DNA of 64,000 bases from Ottelia alismoides (GCA_037367405.1 JAZKJV010002963.1:228627-292626), one strand, 5' to 3'. Positions 10,435-22,681 are shown, counted from the first letter of the stretch. Numbers and translations are program-made. Notes: generated from the letters alone by a model not told the origin.

Positions 10435-10465
10435 TTGGGGACAAGCAAGGTTTAAATATAAGGGG
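10435..10465 (+). promoter_or_regulatory. AT1 polypurine tract with upstream hairpin
   Basis: The perfect stem-loop TTGCTTG-GGGA-CAAGCAA is followed by an A/T stretch and aagggg directly before the TG that opens the 3' LTR at 10466. This is where plus-strand DNA synthesis would start. The hairpin-A/T-G layout echoes the internal modules. Confidence 0.75.
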
Positions 10466-11571
10466 TGATGAATCTGTGATTCATGACTCTAAAAGTTGAA
10501 AATAGAGCTTTGTTCCCGAGTGATTAGATGCATATTTCCACTTATATTGCATAATTAGCATTCATGCATGCAAGCATAATATATGCATTTTAGCATTCAA
10601 TAAGAAGCCCAATTCCCTTGTAAATATTCACTTGTATATTAGATAAAATACCTTATTTGTAATATTTTATACTAACTCCGAATCCAATAAAACCAACTCT
10701 ATAGTGTATATATTACTAACACTAATAAAAGAAAAATATCAAAAAATACTAACTTGTAAAATTAACCAATAAAACCCCAAACCCAATTGGAGACCTTACA
10801 CATTAAAACGCACATATCTCTCTCACACAACCTCCGAATTAGGTCTACTCACTTTTAAAGTAATATACATTCAAAGACCTTCGAACAAGACCAATTTCAT
10901 AAAAATCGGAGTTCGTATGCAAAACTTGGGTTTTGGGTCCCTTTTGTACATTGTACAAAATGACTGTTTTACCCCTGTATTTTACCATTTTATTTTCTTC
11001 ATTATTAAAAATCCAAAAAAATAGATTAAGTTGTAAATATTTTCCTCATATTTTTTCAATTTTTATTTTGATTTTTCTCTTAATTAAAAATGACAAAAAA
11101 ATACAAAAGATAAAATGTGGTATTTTATATCTATAAGGTACCACCCAAAAACATATTTTTGTACAGATGATCTCGTTTGATTTTTGCCCTTCATAAAAGT
11201 TGTAGATCTCGTCGAGACGAGCAACATTCGTGTTGACCACTTTTTGATCTAACCTCTTCTATTATTTCTTTTCGATTTTTCTTTGTATTTAATTGTGGAT
11301 TTTTCTGGGAGCGACACGTGGCAGCTCCTGGAGCCACCACGTGTCGCCTCCTCATTCATCCACTTATGCCACTTCCTCCTTCATCCAGGGCTGTTGGATG
11401 AAAGGATATATCATCAACGGTTAAGCTTCTTCTCTACCTATTCTTCTCCCACTCTCCCTTAATTTAAGGGAGAGGCCACTTCGACACCTTCAAATTCCAC
11501 CCCATCTTCTCCACTCCATCTTCCATCTCTCCCACTCTCTGCAAGCCCTCTACAACCTCCACCTCCTCCTC

Positions 11572-11822
11572 TTTATAATCACCTCCATTCCCCATCTGCC
11601 ATCACTGTGAGGAGCTTGAGCCCCCTAGTCCATCTCGGTGACAGAGAGAGTTGGTGAGGTTGAGCGATGACCGCTATCCTTCTCGGCGAGATCCGGTGGC
11701 CCTCCGTCCACCGCCGCAGCCACAAACCGCAACTGCCCGAGTTCCGCCTCAGCCGCGGCGTAGATCGAAGATCCGAGGAGCTCTAAGCTCCTCTTTCATA
11801 GGCATCCAATCCTCCATCTAGG
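11572..11822 (+). promoter_or_regulatory. AT1 3' LTR: TATA-like box and splice-donor-like site
   Basis: A TATA-like TTTATAAT lies at 11572-11579 in a CT-rich promoter-like stretch. About 250 bp downstream a GC-richer segment ends in CTAG|GTAATA (intron side from 11822), followed by T/C-rich sequence. The same spacing occurs in AT3, AT4 and the 16034 LTR. This is an inference from sequence only. Confidence 0.5.
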
Positions 11823-12897
11823 TAATATCTTTTCTTCCTCATATCTTTCTCTCTCCTTGATTCACCCACATTCACTCATCAAATCACCACACAAATTATG
11901 CTTCCACGGACAAATCACACGTTGCAAACGCAACGGTGATTTTTATTTAATTTTTTGACGCAATTTCATGAACCGATTAATCACTTATTTACGCAATGTT
12001 AAACAAATGCATGAGAACCCCCTGTTGTGAAATTTGACTCCATCTTCCTCTCCCTCTCTTCTTCTTCCTACACCCGTGCATCCACTGCCATCACCTCGCC
12101 GGCAAGCCCGCCGCGCCGCCCAACAGAGGAGCCACGCGCGAGCGCGCCACACGCGCAGCCCCATCAGCCATCAGCTCGACCTCCCCGCGCGCGACGTCCA
12201 CCACCTCCTCCAGGTTGCCGCGCGTGCACCCTCCAGCCAGCCAAACTCGCCGTCCGCACGACCAGCTCGCTGCCGCCCGCGCCCAAGCACGCCCTCCACC
12301 TCGGTTGCCAGCCGACCTCGCTCCAAGGCCGCCGCACCTTCCCTCCTCGACGTCTCGGCCTTCCGCCCGCGCTCCGTAGTGCACCGCCCCACAGACTCCG
12401 CATGTGGACTTCGCGCCACGCGTGGCGTGCCCTCCAACTCCGGCCGTCCCCGCACGACCTGACAGCCGGCGCCGCCCATCATCCTCGACCTCCTCCAGCT
12501 GTCGCCGAAGCCCCCACGTGTGCGTGAATCTCTTCCATCTCCATCCCCTGTTCAAGTCCAAGAAACAGAGGAGGCAACATCAGAGAATAAAAAAAGGAAA
12601 TTTGCAAAGGGGACACTTGCACCCCTTTGAAAGTTCTTAAAAATTTTCAAGTTTCCAGTAATTGCATGTAAGTCCTTGTTCTCATTTCAGTTCATATTTC
12701 TTTTTCTGTATTGCATTCATACCCCTTCATTTGCACGTTTATTTTATCATCATTCTGTTATCCATTTTTAATTCCAAAAGTTGCATTGTGTAACATAACT
12801 CTTGTTCTACCATATTAGCATTTATTTGTATTTTTCAGATTCGCAAAATATTTATGGAAATTAATTTGGTGAAAAATTGCAACATTTTGCCCATTTT

Positions 12898-12922
12898 AAT
12901 TGATTAATTGATTAATTGATTT
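12898..12922 (+). repeat. Short ATTGATTA microsatellite in AT1 3' LTR
   Basis: Three tandem copies of an ATTGATTA-type word occur within AT-rich LTR sequence. Confidence 0.7.
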
Positions 12923-13632
12923 TGTATTATCTGCTTATTGAAAAATATCTGAAAAAACATCATTGGTAGATCTAAGTCTATGCTACAACATATCCAAAAA
13001 TCATCTCAGTTGCACATATAGTTTGTCTTATAAAAATTATTTAGTTAGAAACTTAATCGATTTTTAATTAATAAGCGTGAAATATTTTAATGAAATTCAA
13101 GTTAATTTGGATAGCTCTTAACTAGACCTATTTGGATTAATTTTATTTCTAAGAGAAATATCATCGTTTGGTAATTATTAAAATTAGTTTAGTCATTTTA
13201 ACTAAAGTCTGCATATTTTATTATCCGTGTATACAAAAATTCCAAAAAAATTAGGTTTATCTGATTTCATCCCATTTAATCATATGGCCAATTTTTATAG
13301 TTTTTCGACATCATTTGATACCTTAACTGAATTAATTTCAAATTGGCTTGATTTTTTCATGTGTCTGCATAAAAAATAAAAAAAGAACAAAAAAATAATC
13401 TCTGAAAATCACACACTTGGAAATTTGCTAAAAATCTACCTAAGGAGACAGATGCCTCCCTGAGTTCGACCTTGGACTTCACCAAGTAAAAAAAATCTGC
13501 CGCTTGAAATTAACTCGAATCTAATTAAAAGTGGTTTTTGATATTCTCTCTCGTATCCGACTGCAACGAACACTTAAAATTAATTTGGACATTCATCTGA
13601 CCGAATTAACGTAGGATGCGGGGTGGTTATCA

Positions 13633-16034
13633 ATGGTGGAGATTGAATCATGCTTGAATAGTTGCGATCTGATCTAGGAGATAGATTGAACATACGGAAT
13701 TTGGGGCATCACATATGCTCCTGATGCGAACTGGGGAGGGGTGTTCTTGATCGGACACTGAAGATGATGGTTGGAAGAACTGGCTTGAATGTTGTCGACG
13801 ATGAACTTCGATCAACTGAGGCTCAACAAATCTCCATCCATGACGACTCCTTAGTGGTGTGGCTCGCTCCTGCGCTTCTCCACCATCGATCCAAGGGCTT
13901 CATGATGGTCGGCGATGGCCAGAAGAGGATCTGGAGGTCAAAATCTACATGGCTCCAAGTGAACCTCCAGATGTTGATTATCACTCCCAAACGATCTACT
14001 GAACCCCGTAATCGATCCACTGCTCGGAGATAACACTGTGGCCAATTTATACACGGGAAATAAGAGTAATCGTGAATGGGTTTGGATCTCCAGCGAGGGT
14101 GGTCAGAGTGGAGATCAACACTTAGATCAGGAGCGATCTGAGGGGGTCGGATGTGGACAAATAAGGAGAAAGGATATACCAATGTGATGGTGAGGTTGGA
14201 AAAGGAGGAAATGATCAGATGGAGCTCTAATCTTGCAGATCGGAGCTAACGATAGATGTATTTAATCTAAGCAAAAGACAATATTTAAAACAAAATATTA
14301 ATAAATAGAAGACAAGAGAATAACCTAAGGTTACATATGGATGGATGGCTGCGAAGATCAACCTCGATCTGCTGTGAAAAGCGGAGACTCGAAAACTTGC
14401 TGACAGAGGTCCGACAAATGGTTGGATCACAACTTGAGGCACTCCACTCACACTCTCGAATGGAGATTCACTCTATCACTGGAGTCTAATCTTTATCACT
14501 CAATCTTTGGCAAGAAGAGGCCAAAATCGTATTAGATGCAATGAGGGTAGGTGACGGAGTACATAAAGGCAAAGGGTCCAACGTGGTCTTTGAATTCAAA
14601 TTTCGAGTAGTTCAATGTACGAGTGGTGGATCTAATGGCAGAGCGTTGAAATTGTTTAATAGGGATATCAATCTGGAGAAGAAGTCAAAGGTTGTTAGTG
14701 ATTAGAATGCGTCAAAAAATTACGTATAGAGACTTCCACCGAGTGGTTATGCGGAAATAATAGGGAAAGTAGACAGTAGACGCGAGTCAACAAACCCGGG
14801 CTAACCAATAGGAGGGTGCGTAGAATAGGACAGAACAGGGAAACGACAAATTCATGAAAATGTTAAATAAATTAGTTTAAAAATAGAAATGATTTTTAAA
14901 TAAAAAATATTATAAAGGAAAAATGTCAATAATTTAATTAACTTATTTTTGGCGATTTTTAATTAATTAAATAAGATATATACAATGGTACAAATAAATA
15001 AAATGTGTTATTTATAGGTATGCATACCAATATATATAAGGCTTTGATTTTTTATTATTTATTTCTAAGAATATATACATAATTTAATATTTTATTTATT
15101 TACATTATTTCACAAGGCTTTAATGGTATTTTTGTTAGGTTTTTATGGATTAATTTATTAGGATAAATAGATAGGTATATTTACAATATACTCATTGTGA
15201 TACATATACAATATTTACAAAATTTTATTTTTGTTGTTTTATTATTTTGTGATTTTTATTTGTATTTTATATAAGTCTAATACAATATTTTCAACTAATT
15301 AAGAATACAATATTTACAAATATATACAAGAAAATAAATACATGAATAATGTACATAGTATACATTGGTATTATATAAAATAATACACCAATTAGCCAAT
15401 TTTCACACCTTAACTCTGATTTTTATGAATCATCTCCATTTTAAAAATTATTTAATTTGAAGTACAATGAATGTGAGTATGATGAGTTTTGAGTTTTGGT
15501 GGAGAAGATATTGATCTTATAAGTTGAGCTTTGTTGCTTTTTGAGAGTGTTGTAATGTACAAAATGTACATTGATTTTTCTCGCAATTATTTTTTTATCT
15601 ACAAAAGATTTTTACGCACAATTTTCAAGAAGAAATCAATTGTTTTGAGTTGAATTAGGGTATGAATAATTTAAAGAAAAGAATGTATATTACATGTAAT
15701 AATATACAAGTAATGCATATACACAGGTGGTGATTGATTTTTTGAATTTTGGTATTTTAGGCTTTATCTCCCCCTACTTTATTAATTGTTGATCAGGTCA
15801 AGTCTTGCCCTTATCTTGGAGTCAGAGTCTGACTGTATTTATTCCATATATACAGTCTATATTTTTCCTTTATTTCATTATTTATTTATTTTAGGTTAAA
15901 ATAGTGATAAATGTACAATATTTACACAAGAATTACGTTTAGTAAAAGAGTAGATTTATTGGTATTTACAGGTCTTTTATAAGTAATTTTGATCTAAAAT
16001 AAATGAATAAAGATGATGAAATGCATATTCATCA
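13633..16034 (-). repeat. Truncated Athila LTR, minus orientation
   Basis: Read on the minus strand it opens at 16034 with TGATGAATATGCATTTCATC, the palindromic Athila LTR start. On the + strand, the stretch around 15770-15800 (ctccccctacttta, then a TTGATCAGGTCAAGTC-like stretch) matches the AT4 LTR at 54795-54830 and the LTR at 42470-42500. It is about 700 bp shorter than a full LTR, because the U5 end is missing where it meets AT1. It abuts a copia LTR at 16035, so it inserted into that copia LTR. A TATA-like site near 14567 and donor-like TTAG|GTTATT at 14324 keep the family spacing. ORFs here (for example 13823-14182) have no recognisable product. Confidence 0.7.
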
Positions 16035-16039
16035 GTATG

Positions 16040-17844
16040 TACATTAGGCAGACCATTAGGTATGACTTAATAAAGGTCTATACATCGGCGAGAAGGTGTG
16101 CATATGAGTGCATATGGGTAAATACGATCTCTCAAAGGGATCATACAGGTTCACTACTAAACCGGAAGACTTGAGCTCACTCATGAGGTATTGGGACCGA
16201 TCAAACTCCATGCATGGTCATCTTTCTTTGGAAGCATAACAAGAATTTGTTGGTACGATATATGCTTTTGGAAAGCATATGATAGATATTAACTCCTAAT
16301 GACCGAAATGACAATCATAATGGTAAAACCCGAAAGAAGACAGTCCAAATATGATCTAAAACCTTAGGTTTATTATAGGTATTCATGTATGTAGGATGTA
16401 TGGTTATTAGGAATACTCGAGGGTGATTTGATTGTAAATGATTGTATAACCATGACACATCCATTCCAAGGGTGTTATGAAACAGGTTTGGATTTATTGA
16501 CCCCTCTCAGTAGATTAGTAATCTAATCTTAGTCCAAATGTTGGACATTAATCTCAATGTTATTTTGATGTAATAAGAAGAGTAGATTCACATTTTGATT
16601 TAATCAAACATCTTTGAGAGGTCCCTGAAATCTAGATTTGAGATATGGTCTCAATATCCAAGTCACTATACATGGAATGTGCAATCGCCCTATCCTAATC
16701 TCCAAGTATCTACGGAGAAAGTACATTAAATAATTCCATTGTTGATAGTTATCTGAGCATTGGGAAATAGAAAATCAAATATGAGTTAATTATCAAAAAA
16801 TAGTGTGTATGATTCGCATCAAGTGAAGACATGAGAATAATTATATAAGATAATAAAATGTTATTGAATTATCTAGGCCATGATTAATGTTGATATGAAT
16901 ATCCATAATAATAATAAAATTTATAAATGTGATTTATAATATGTTGGAGAATTTTAAATTGTAAATAGAATTTATGAATAAAATGTTGATGAGAATTGGA
17001 TTAGCATTGAAGAATTCATTGTAAATGCAATTTACATTTTATATTAGATGTATTAATATGATTCATAATTATTAATGGCATGGTTGCAATTATGACAAAA
17101 TATTTTGGAATTATTTTGGTGAATAACTTTGCAACAAAAACTGTAGCACATGTGGAATATTAATTTCGAGACATGAGATCTCACAAAATTGGAATGAGAG
17201 AGCCAACTTCCATACATGGAGGGTGGACGACCACATTGAGTCCTATTTCAATGTGTTCATCTACTCCATGAAAGCAAAGAGGCTAGCTCTCCTTCCACTT
17301 ATTCGACTTGTCGAATGATTTAATTAAAATTAAATTATATTAATGTATATTCTATATATATTTTGTTTTTAAAATTGATTATTTATTGTTGCATATTTAT
17401 GCAACAAAATCATGGCCATTGATTGATAGCACAAAATAATCTACACCATTGGTTATGTGTGCACATGAATTGAGATCCATGGACATCTTATATATTATAA
17501 AATAAAGGCTAGATCTAACTCTTTCTTTACAACAATTGCAAGAGAAATAACTCTCTATATTCTCATATATGACTTCCCTCTCTCTCAATATTGTGGCCAT
17601 CCATCATATTAACCTAGAGATCCTTGCAGTCATCGCGACGCAATTGTGCTACCGGATCGAATACTCGTGGATCTCCATCTTTTTTGGTGCATCTTTCTCG
17701 TGAGGTAGGTAACCAATTTCGATAGACAAAATCAGGAGACTCCGCGATCAAATCTTCAACTTAGATTGTGGTAAGCACACATCTCATCCACGCACTCGCA
17801 ACTGCATCTTATATCGGATCACACTTTAGACCAATGTATCCTTG
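16040..17844 (+). repeat. Ty1/copia LTR fragment (+)
   Basis: This matches, in reverse complement, the interior of the copia LTRs at 35235-37684 and 47274-49681. Shared words include ATGTACATTAGGCA(G/A)ACCATTAGG, the 'gatctctcaaa...gatcatacag' block, 'ctactaaaccggaagac' and the TATGTAGGATGTA stretch. The left end is cut by the Athila LTR at 16034 and the right end by the TRIM-like element at 17845. It also shares GATTGTGGTAAGCACA-like words with the CO-C LTR near 30796. No coding capacity is seen. Confidence 0.75.
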
Positions 17845-18051
17845 TGTAACGTCACAGGCTTAGGTCCCCGGTCCGTTATCAAGGAAAACTGGCCCTGACA
17901 ACTTGTTGGGTTCGGACCCAAATGAATCCGTTAGCAACCACCCAAAATTCTTAAGACCAAGTTGTCAAGTAGTAATACCCACCACTTATAACCCACTCTC
18001 ACTCTTTGTGAGTTTTATATGTGGGACTATGTTTGGGGTATGGGTGTTACA
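17845..18051 (-). repeat. TRIM-like LTR, copy 1
   Basis: It ends with TG/CA-type termini (TGTAAC at 17845 on +, GTTACA at 18051). It differs from copy 2 at many scattered sites, which suggests an old insertion. Confidence 0.75.
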
Positions 18052-18212
18052 ACCTCCCCCACTTATATTCGCAACGTCCTCGTTGTGACATGGCACATCA
18101 CTTATTCTCAGTGATAGTGACAGTTGCACGCTTCGGGTAGCCTTTTCCTCCAACTGTTTTATAGGGGTGACTCCACCTGTCGGGTAGCCCTTTCCACTAT
18201 CAGAGGGAACAT

Positions 18213-18225
18213 GGCTCTGATACCA
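18213..18225 (-). promoter_or_regulatory. TRIM-like primer-binding site
   Basis: The minus strand reads TGGTATCAGAGCC, the canonical plant initiator-tRNA-Met primer site, separated by AA from the LTR end at 18228. Confidence 0.85.
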
Positions 18226-18227
18226 TT

Positions 18228-18435
18228 TTTAACGTCCCGGGCTTAGGTCCACGGTCCGTTATCGAGGAAAACTGACCCTGACAACTTGTTGGGTTCAAAC
18301 CCAGATGGATCCATTTGCAACCACCCAAAATGCTTAAGCCCATGTTGTCAAGTAGTTATCCCCACCACTCATAAACCACACCCACATTTTGTGAGTATTA
18401 GATGTGGTACTATGTTTGGGGGTATGGGTGTTACA
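18228..18435 (-). repeat. TRIM-like LTR, copy 2
   Basis: Direct repeat of 17845-18051. The terminal TGT has become TTT at the 18228 end. GTTACA and the adjacent purine tract are kept at 18435. Confidence 0.75.
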
Positions 18436-18594
18436 ACCTCCCCCACTTATATTCGCAACGTCCTCGTTGCGACATGGCCCATCACTTATTCCCAGTGACC
18501 GTGGCGGCTGCACGCTCTGGGTAGCCATTTCCTCCTATCTCTTTGTAGGGGTGGCTTAACCTCTCGAGTAGCCCTTTCGACTATAAGAGGGAAC

Positions 18595-18824
18595 CAGTGA
18601 TTAACATATACAGATAAGACACCTCTCATATCTATACAGACTTGTTTCCTACAAAATTTGAATATATATAAAAGTTGAGAATTTCATGCAGAATACTTTA
18701 TTCCGCTAATTCTTACTTTCCAGTATAGTTGATTGTTGATATTCAACAAAATGTATTGATATATGTATGTAAAAATAAAAATATAATATATATATACACA
18801 CAATAGATGAACCTATCCACTGTA
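18595..18824. other. Short unassigned AT-rich spacer
   Basis: About 230 bp with a TATATATACACACA microsatellite (around 18790). I see no gene or element end. It may be degraded LTR. Confidence 0.4.
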
Positions 18825-20512
18825 AAGTTTCAGGCTACGCTCCCATCCACCGTAGCTGAACCCGTCGCGTCGTGTTCGCAGCCACCCCCACGGACATGTC
18901 GCGACTGTCATCCCATCGTCATCAACTGTTAGAGTAGGGGGTGTGTGTCCCCTCGTCAACTACTCGTTGCTCCTGGTGAGCCACCGACACCATCGTGGAA
19001 GCGCTAGTGATGATGTCCACCGACCTCCCCGTGCCTGGACAAAGCCACCTTCCTCGCACTACCATTGGGCCCACGTGTCTTCTCACCATCCACTGCCAGC
19101 AGATCCTCTCCGTGTCGCCATCCTACTGTTGATTGTCCTCCTTTGATAGCTCTCGCGTTCGCGAGCCTAGCCGTTGATCATCCACTCCACCTTTGCCCTT
19201 TGGCGTGGAGAAGGAAGAGGGGCGACACCCCTTCCCCTGTACGTGTGAAAAGAGAAACGAACGAAGCGTGAACACTAGGAAATAAAAAAAATGGATAAAT
19301 TGCAACTTTACCCCTCAAGGGTTTAAAATTGCAAAGGGACTACTGCTACAGATCAATTCACATACATCACGTGCTTCTCATTGGGTAAATTGCATTTTTA
19401 TACCCGCATTTAATTTCTATTAGATTTTAATTCAAAAATAATAATAATTTAAATTTCACTCCATGTGTTACATGCTTTATTTTGCATGCTTTTTTATTAT
19501 TGGAATAAATGTTATTTGCGTTTAATAAATTCTCAAAAAATTATGTTATGTTCATTTTGTGTACCTCTTTTTAATTTAATTTTTGCATTACATTTTATCA
19601 TCATTTGTTATTAATAAAAAATCAAAACCATCATATTTTTTATTGTTAGAATTTTAGAATATTCATTAAAGTTCAAATATTATGTAAAAAATCCAAAAAA
19701 AACTATATTAGTTTTCTTTCCGTGCTTTTTATTTTATTTCCAATTTTCAAGCATTAACTATTTATAAAGATAAAAAAATTACAAAATACTAGAAAACCTA
19801 AAAACATCTAAAATTTTAAAAAATCCACAAAATGTGATTTCACATCGTGTTTGTAGATAATTTCCATTAGTTGTTAGGAAAATTCAATTTTAATTTTTGC
19901 ATTTATTTCTTTAAATTGCAAAATAATCATGTTTGCTCACTATTAAGATTTTCCCATGTTTTCATTCTTTTTAAAAATCCAAAAAAAAACTAAAAATCTT
20001 AGAAAATTATAAAACAGTAAAAATCATCAAAAATATAAAAAGATGTTTTTTGTACATATTTTAGCATTTTTTCATATTTTAAAAAATTCCAAAAAATAGC
20101 CATTCTCTATTTTTGTATATACTTTGTTTTAGAAATTATATTTTTAAAAAATTAAAAATTGCAAAACTAAAAATCATTAAAATTTGGAAATCATAAAATA
20201 AAAAAAAGAAATAAAAAATAAAAATAATATAAATTTCACAAAAAATCAAGATAGTTTGCAATAGAGATTCCTTTTTACTTTATTTGATTTTTCAATTGTT
20301 CGAATAACCCTCAGGAATTGTAGCCTTCCTGAGTTCGATGGTGTTCCTATACAAGTTAATTAAATATCAGAAATTCTCTTGCTACATTTCTTTTGTATCT
20401 AGTTTAGCTTCAGTATAAAAGAAATATTTTTTTTTCGGATTCTTTGGGTTGCAATGACCAATGCACTTTTATTCAATCAATAATTTATAAATCTAAAAAA
20501 TTCTTATCAACA
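18825..20512 (+). repeat. AT2 5' LTR, left-truncated
   Basis: This matches the last ~1.7 kb of the AT2 3' LTR (26228-27899) almost collinearly. Examples are GTTTCA(G/A)GC(T/C)ACGCTCCCATCCA at both starts, the shared GC-rich block with GGACAAAGCCACCTTCCTCG, and the shared long AT-rich tail with 'atgttatttg' and 'gataatttcc' words. It ends in CAACA at 20512, just before the PBS. U3 is missing. The divergence between the two LTRs visible by eye indicates an old insertion. Confidence 0.8.
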
Positions 20513-20515
20513 AAA

Positions 20516-20533
20516 TGACACCGTTGCCAGAGA
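20516..20533 (+). promoter_or_regulatory. AT2 primer-binding site (tRNA-Asp type, decayed)
   Basis: The sequence tgacaccgttgccagaga matches the plant tRNA-Asp complement at 14 of 18 positions. It follows the LTR end by three bases. All four differences are transitions. Confidence 0.75.
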
Positions 20534-21716
20534 GGCATAGCGAAGGTAGATAGGTTTCTCTTTTGACATGTTATTCTAAGTTCCACATATTTGTTTATAT
20601 TTTTACATATTCAAATTTATTTTTCTTGCTCATATTTGTGATAATTGTGTTTCTTACAATTCTTTCTTTTCTTTTTCTTACAAGTGCCCGTGGAGCGAAG
20701 GAGGCGATCCTAGGAGAGACAAAGCACCTAAGCAAGGCGGAGGCAGCTTGATTCATCTCGAAGCCGCATAAGAGTCTGAGAGGAGAAGAAGAAGATTTGA
20801 AGGATACCAAAAAATATTTGAGACTTTGTTTATTTATTTCAAGCATTTGAATTCTTGTAAATGTACATTCATTTATTGTGGGGTCTGTTTCGCCAAGTGC
20901 TGGTGAACTTGGGGGACCTCACTAGTTTTGTTTTTCATCACCTTATTTTTTTTTGTTTCATGCGGATTTCGTGAGCTACCTATTGATTGCTTTAATTAAT
21001 TTTCTTGAGCCAAGTAATTAATTAGGTCCAAAAACCTAAACAAGAATTTCTGTACCAATAGAATACTGCATAATTGGATATAGTCAAATTTTATTGGTTC
21101 TTGCCCGTTAATAGAAACTATTGTTAGGATGATTCACTTGCATGATATAGGTTAGTTTATTTTTTCAGTATTTAAATTCTGTGTGGATCACCATGCATGT
21201 AGAGTGCTCGTGACAAGATACGCATCTCTAACCCCTACATGCATCATTGTGTTTCATTGTGCATTGGCATTTCCGATCTCCTTCCTTGTTTTCACTCACA
21301 TAATTTAAAAAGGAAATTGGGCACTAGGTAGGCGCTTCATTGACAATATTCAAACCAAGTGACAACTGCCTAAAATTGGGACTGTTAATATCACATGGAC
21401 TATTAAAAATAAACGAAATTGATTCACATCATTATTTTTGGATAACAACCCCCTCATTGTATTCGCATTTACTTGTTCGCGTACCCACTAAGGTTAGTGC
21501 CTCAATCCCACACGATAAACTAAGTGTTTGTACAACTTGTGTTTGATCACCTAACTCTAAAATTGATAAGATAATTAACCGAACCTTCACGGTCTTCACA
21601 TTGTGTTGAGTTGGTGAATTGGGGGTTTGCATTGTGTTTGCTTGTTCTTGGTGTTGAGTTAGCTACGATCTTTTCTCTCCAGATCATTAGCAATCTCTTT
21701 AAAAAAATCATCACTC
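20534..21716 (+). other. AT2 leader
   Basis: This non-coding leader runs between the PBS and the first ORF. It keeps the position and some words of the Athila leader (for example catgcatgtagagtgctcg near 21190, compared with AT3 around 62285). It ends with GTGTTGAGTTGGTGAAT (around 21602), like AT3 (62707) and AT1 (2651). There are no credible coding frames. Confidence 0.6.
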
Positions 21717-22334
21717 ATGTTGTCCAATATTTCCCTCCTTCCCACCCTTTACTTTGAGGGTCAAATGATGTCCAATAATTCCCAAGCTCACATCACTTCA
21801 CACTGCCAGATCAATGATCACTTTGATCTTGACCAAGATTTCTTTGAGTCTGATATTCCTGATCCATTGGATGATTTTTATTTTATTTCGAGAGAGAACC
21901 TGTGATTTGAATATAATTATTATTTCTCTCCCTCAAATTATCCTGATTTCTCACATCTCTTCAGGGGTTATTTGCAGGTGGTGTGTACTCTGTACTCGAT
22001 TTCAATCCTTGGTTGTGCATCCGATCTGTCGGATCACGAGACCGAGTCTTATAATTATTCTGAGTGTTCTGATTCTTCTAATACTTCTGATCTTTCAGTG
22101 CTTGATCTTTCTTCTCTCCTTGACGACCCTCACAAGGATGAGCTGACCCTTGAGTTATTCGATGTTGCACCTTATCTCTCATCATTACATGCATCGAATA
22201 TATACTTTCTTATTGAGTCTCTTGATCATGACCTTCCATACATTTTAGAGACGGAGATTGACCTGATAGATTCCATGATTGATCCTTCTTTCTCCATGTT
22301 CCGTTTTTGTCTCCACACATTCACTCCATTCTGA
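21717..22334 (+). pseudogene. AT2 acidic gag-position ORF, one internal stop
   Basis: This single frame of about 205 codons starts at ATG 21717, where gag starts in other Athila elements, and is broken by one TGA at 21903. It is very acidic and Ser-rich (SDHETESYNYSECSDSS, then repeated Leu/Asp/Ser patches such as LSSLLDD). No capsid, protease, RT or integrase motif is visible. It may derive from the gag N-terminus or the acidic pol linker, fused by a large deletion. An element-specific protein is also possible. Function unknown. Confidence 0.5.
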
Positions 22335-22681
22335 ACATGAGCCGAAGATTTCTTTTGTGCTACTGGTGGCTGATTTTATCTACACATCTATTTACCATAA
22401 AGCAAACACCTGCTCGATTGCCTATCTAGGTGTCCTTGTTTACATTGTTGACCACATTGTTGCTTTCACACCGAGACAACAACAATTCGGTATTCCCATT
22501 ACAGATGTTGTCCTCAACCTTGATACTTCGTTGTCCTAGACTTTGTGCACTGCTATGGGCATAAACTCTAGCGCTTGTTGAGAGTCACCTCAACAATGTC
22601 TACCTTCTATTTATGTTTTTTCTCTTGATTCGATCCTTACTTCTTCCGTTTATCGTTCACCTCTTGTCTGTATCTATGTGC

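Larger units (their letters stand above)
10466..13632 (+). repeat. AT1 3' LTR
   Basis: This LTR of about 3.17 kb opens with TGATGAATCTGTGATTCATG, a small terminal palindrome shared by the AT3 (58646), AT4 (55097, reversed) and 16034 (reversed) LTR starts. It ends in GGTTATCA at 13632, aligned with the AT3 LTR end through GACCGAATTA. U3 shares GGGTTTTGGG and TGTACATTGTA words with AT3. The promoter-like region is at 11572, a donor-like AG|GTAATA at 11821/11822, and a GC-rich block at about 12050-12530. Long Pro/Arg-rich frames in that block (for example 12027-12527) are composition artefacts. Its sequence differs strongly from the upstream AT1 LTR. Confidence 0.8.
17845..18594 (-). mobile_element. 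TRIM-like miniature LTR retrotransposon, LTR-internal-LTR-internal
   Basis: On the minus strand there are two direct repeats of about 207 bp. Each starts TGTAACACCC and ends in a G/CACGTTA-type terminus (17845-18051 and 18228-18435). They flank an internal segment of about 176 bp. That segment begins with a perfect tRNA-iMet PBS, TGGTATCAGAGCC (18213-18225), two bases from one LTR. It ends with the purine tract gtgggggaggt touching the other LTR (18052-18062). A second internal copy, without its PBS, follows at 18436-18594, so an LTR-internal unit is repeated in tandem. No ORF is present. The size and parts match TRIM elements, which are mobilised in trans. The family name is not recognised. 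The 5S-like motif of Cassandra was not seen. Confidence 0.75.

Noticed and set aside
12027..12561. Several overlapping Pro/Arg/Ala-rich open frames on both strands
   Set aside because: They lie in the GC-rich island of the AT1 3' LTR. GC-rich sequence lacks stop codons in all frames, and no domain or homologous frame is kept in the other LTRs.
17845..18594. Simple ~380-bp tandem repeat (satellite)
   Set aside because: The presence of paired TG/CA-type ends, a perfect PBS and a purine tract at the right places makes a miniature LTR element a better explanation.
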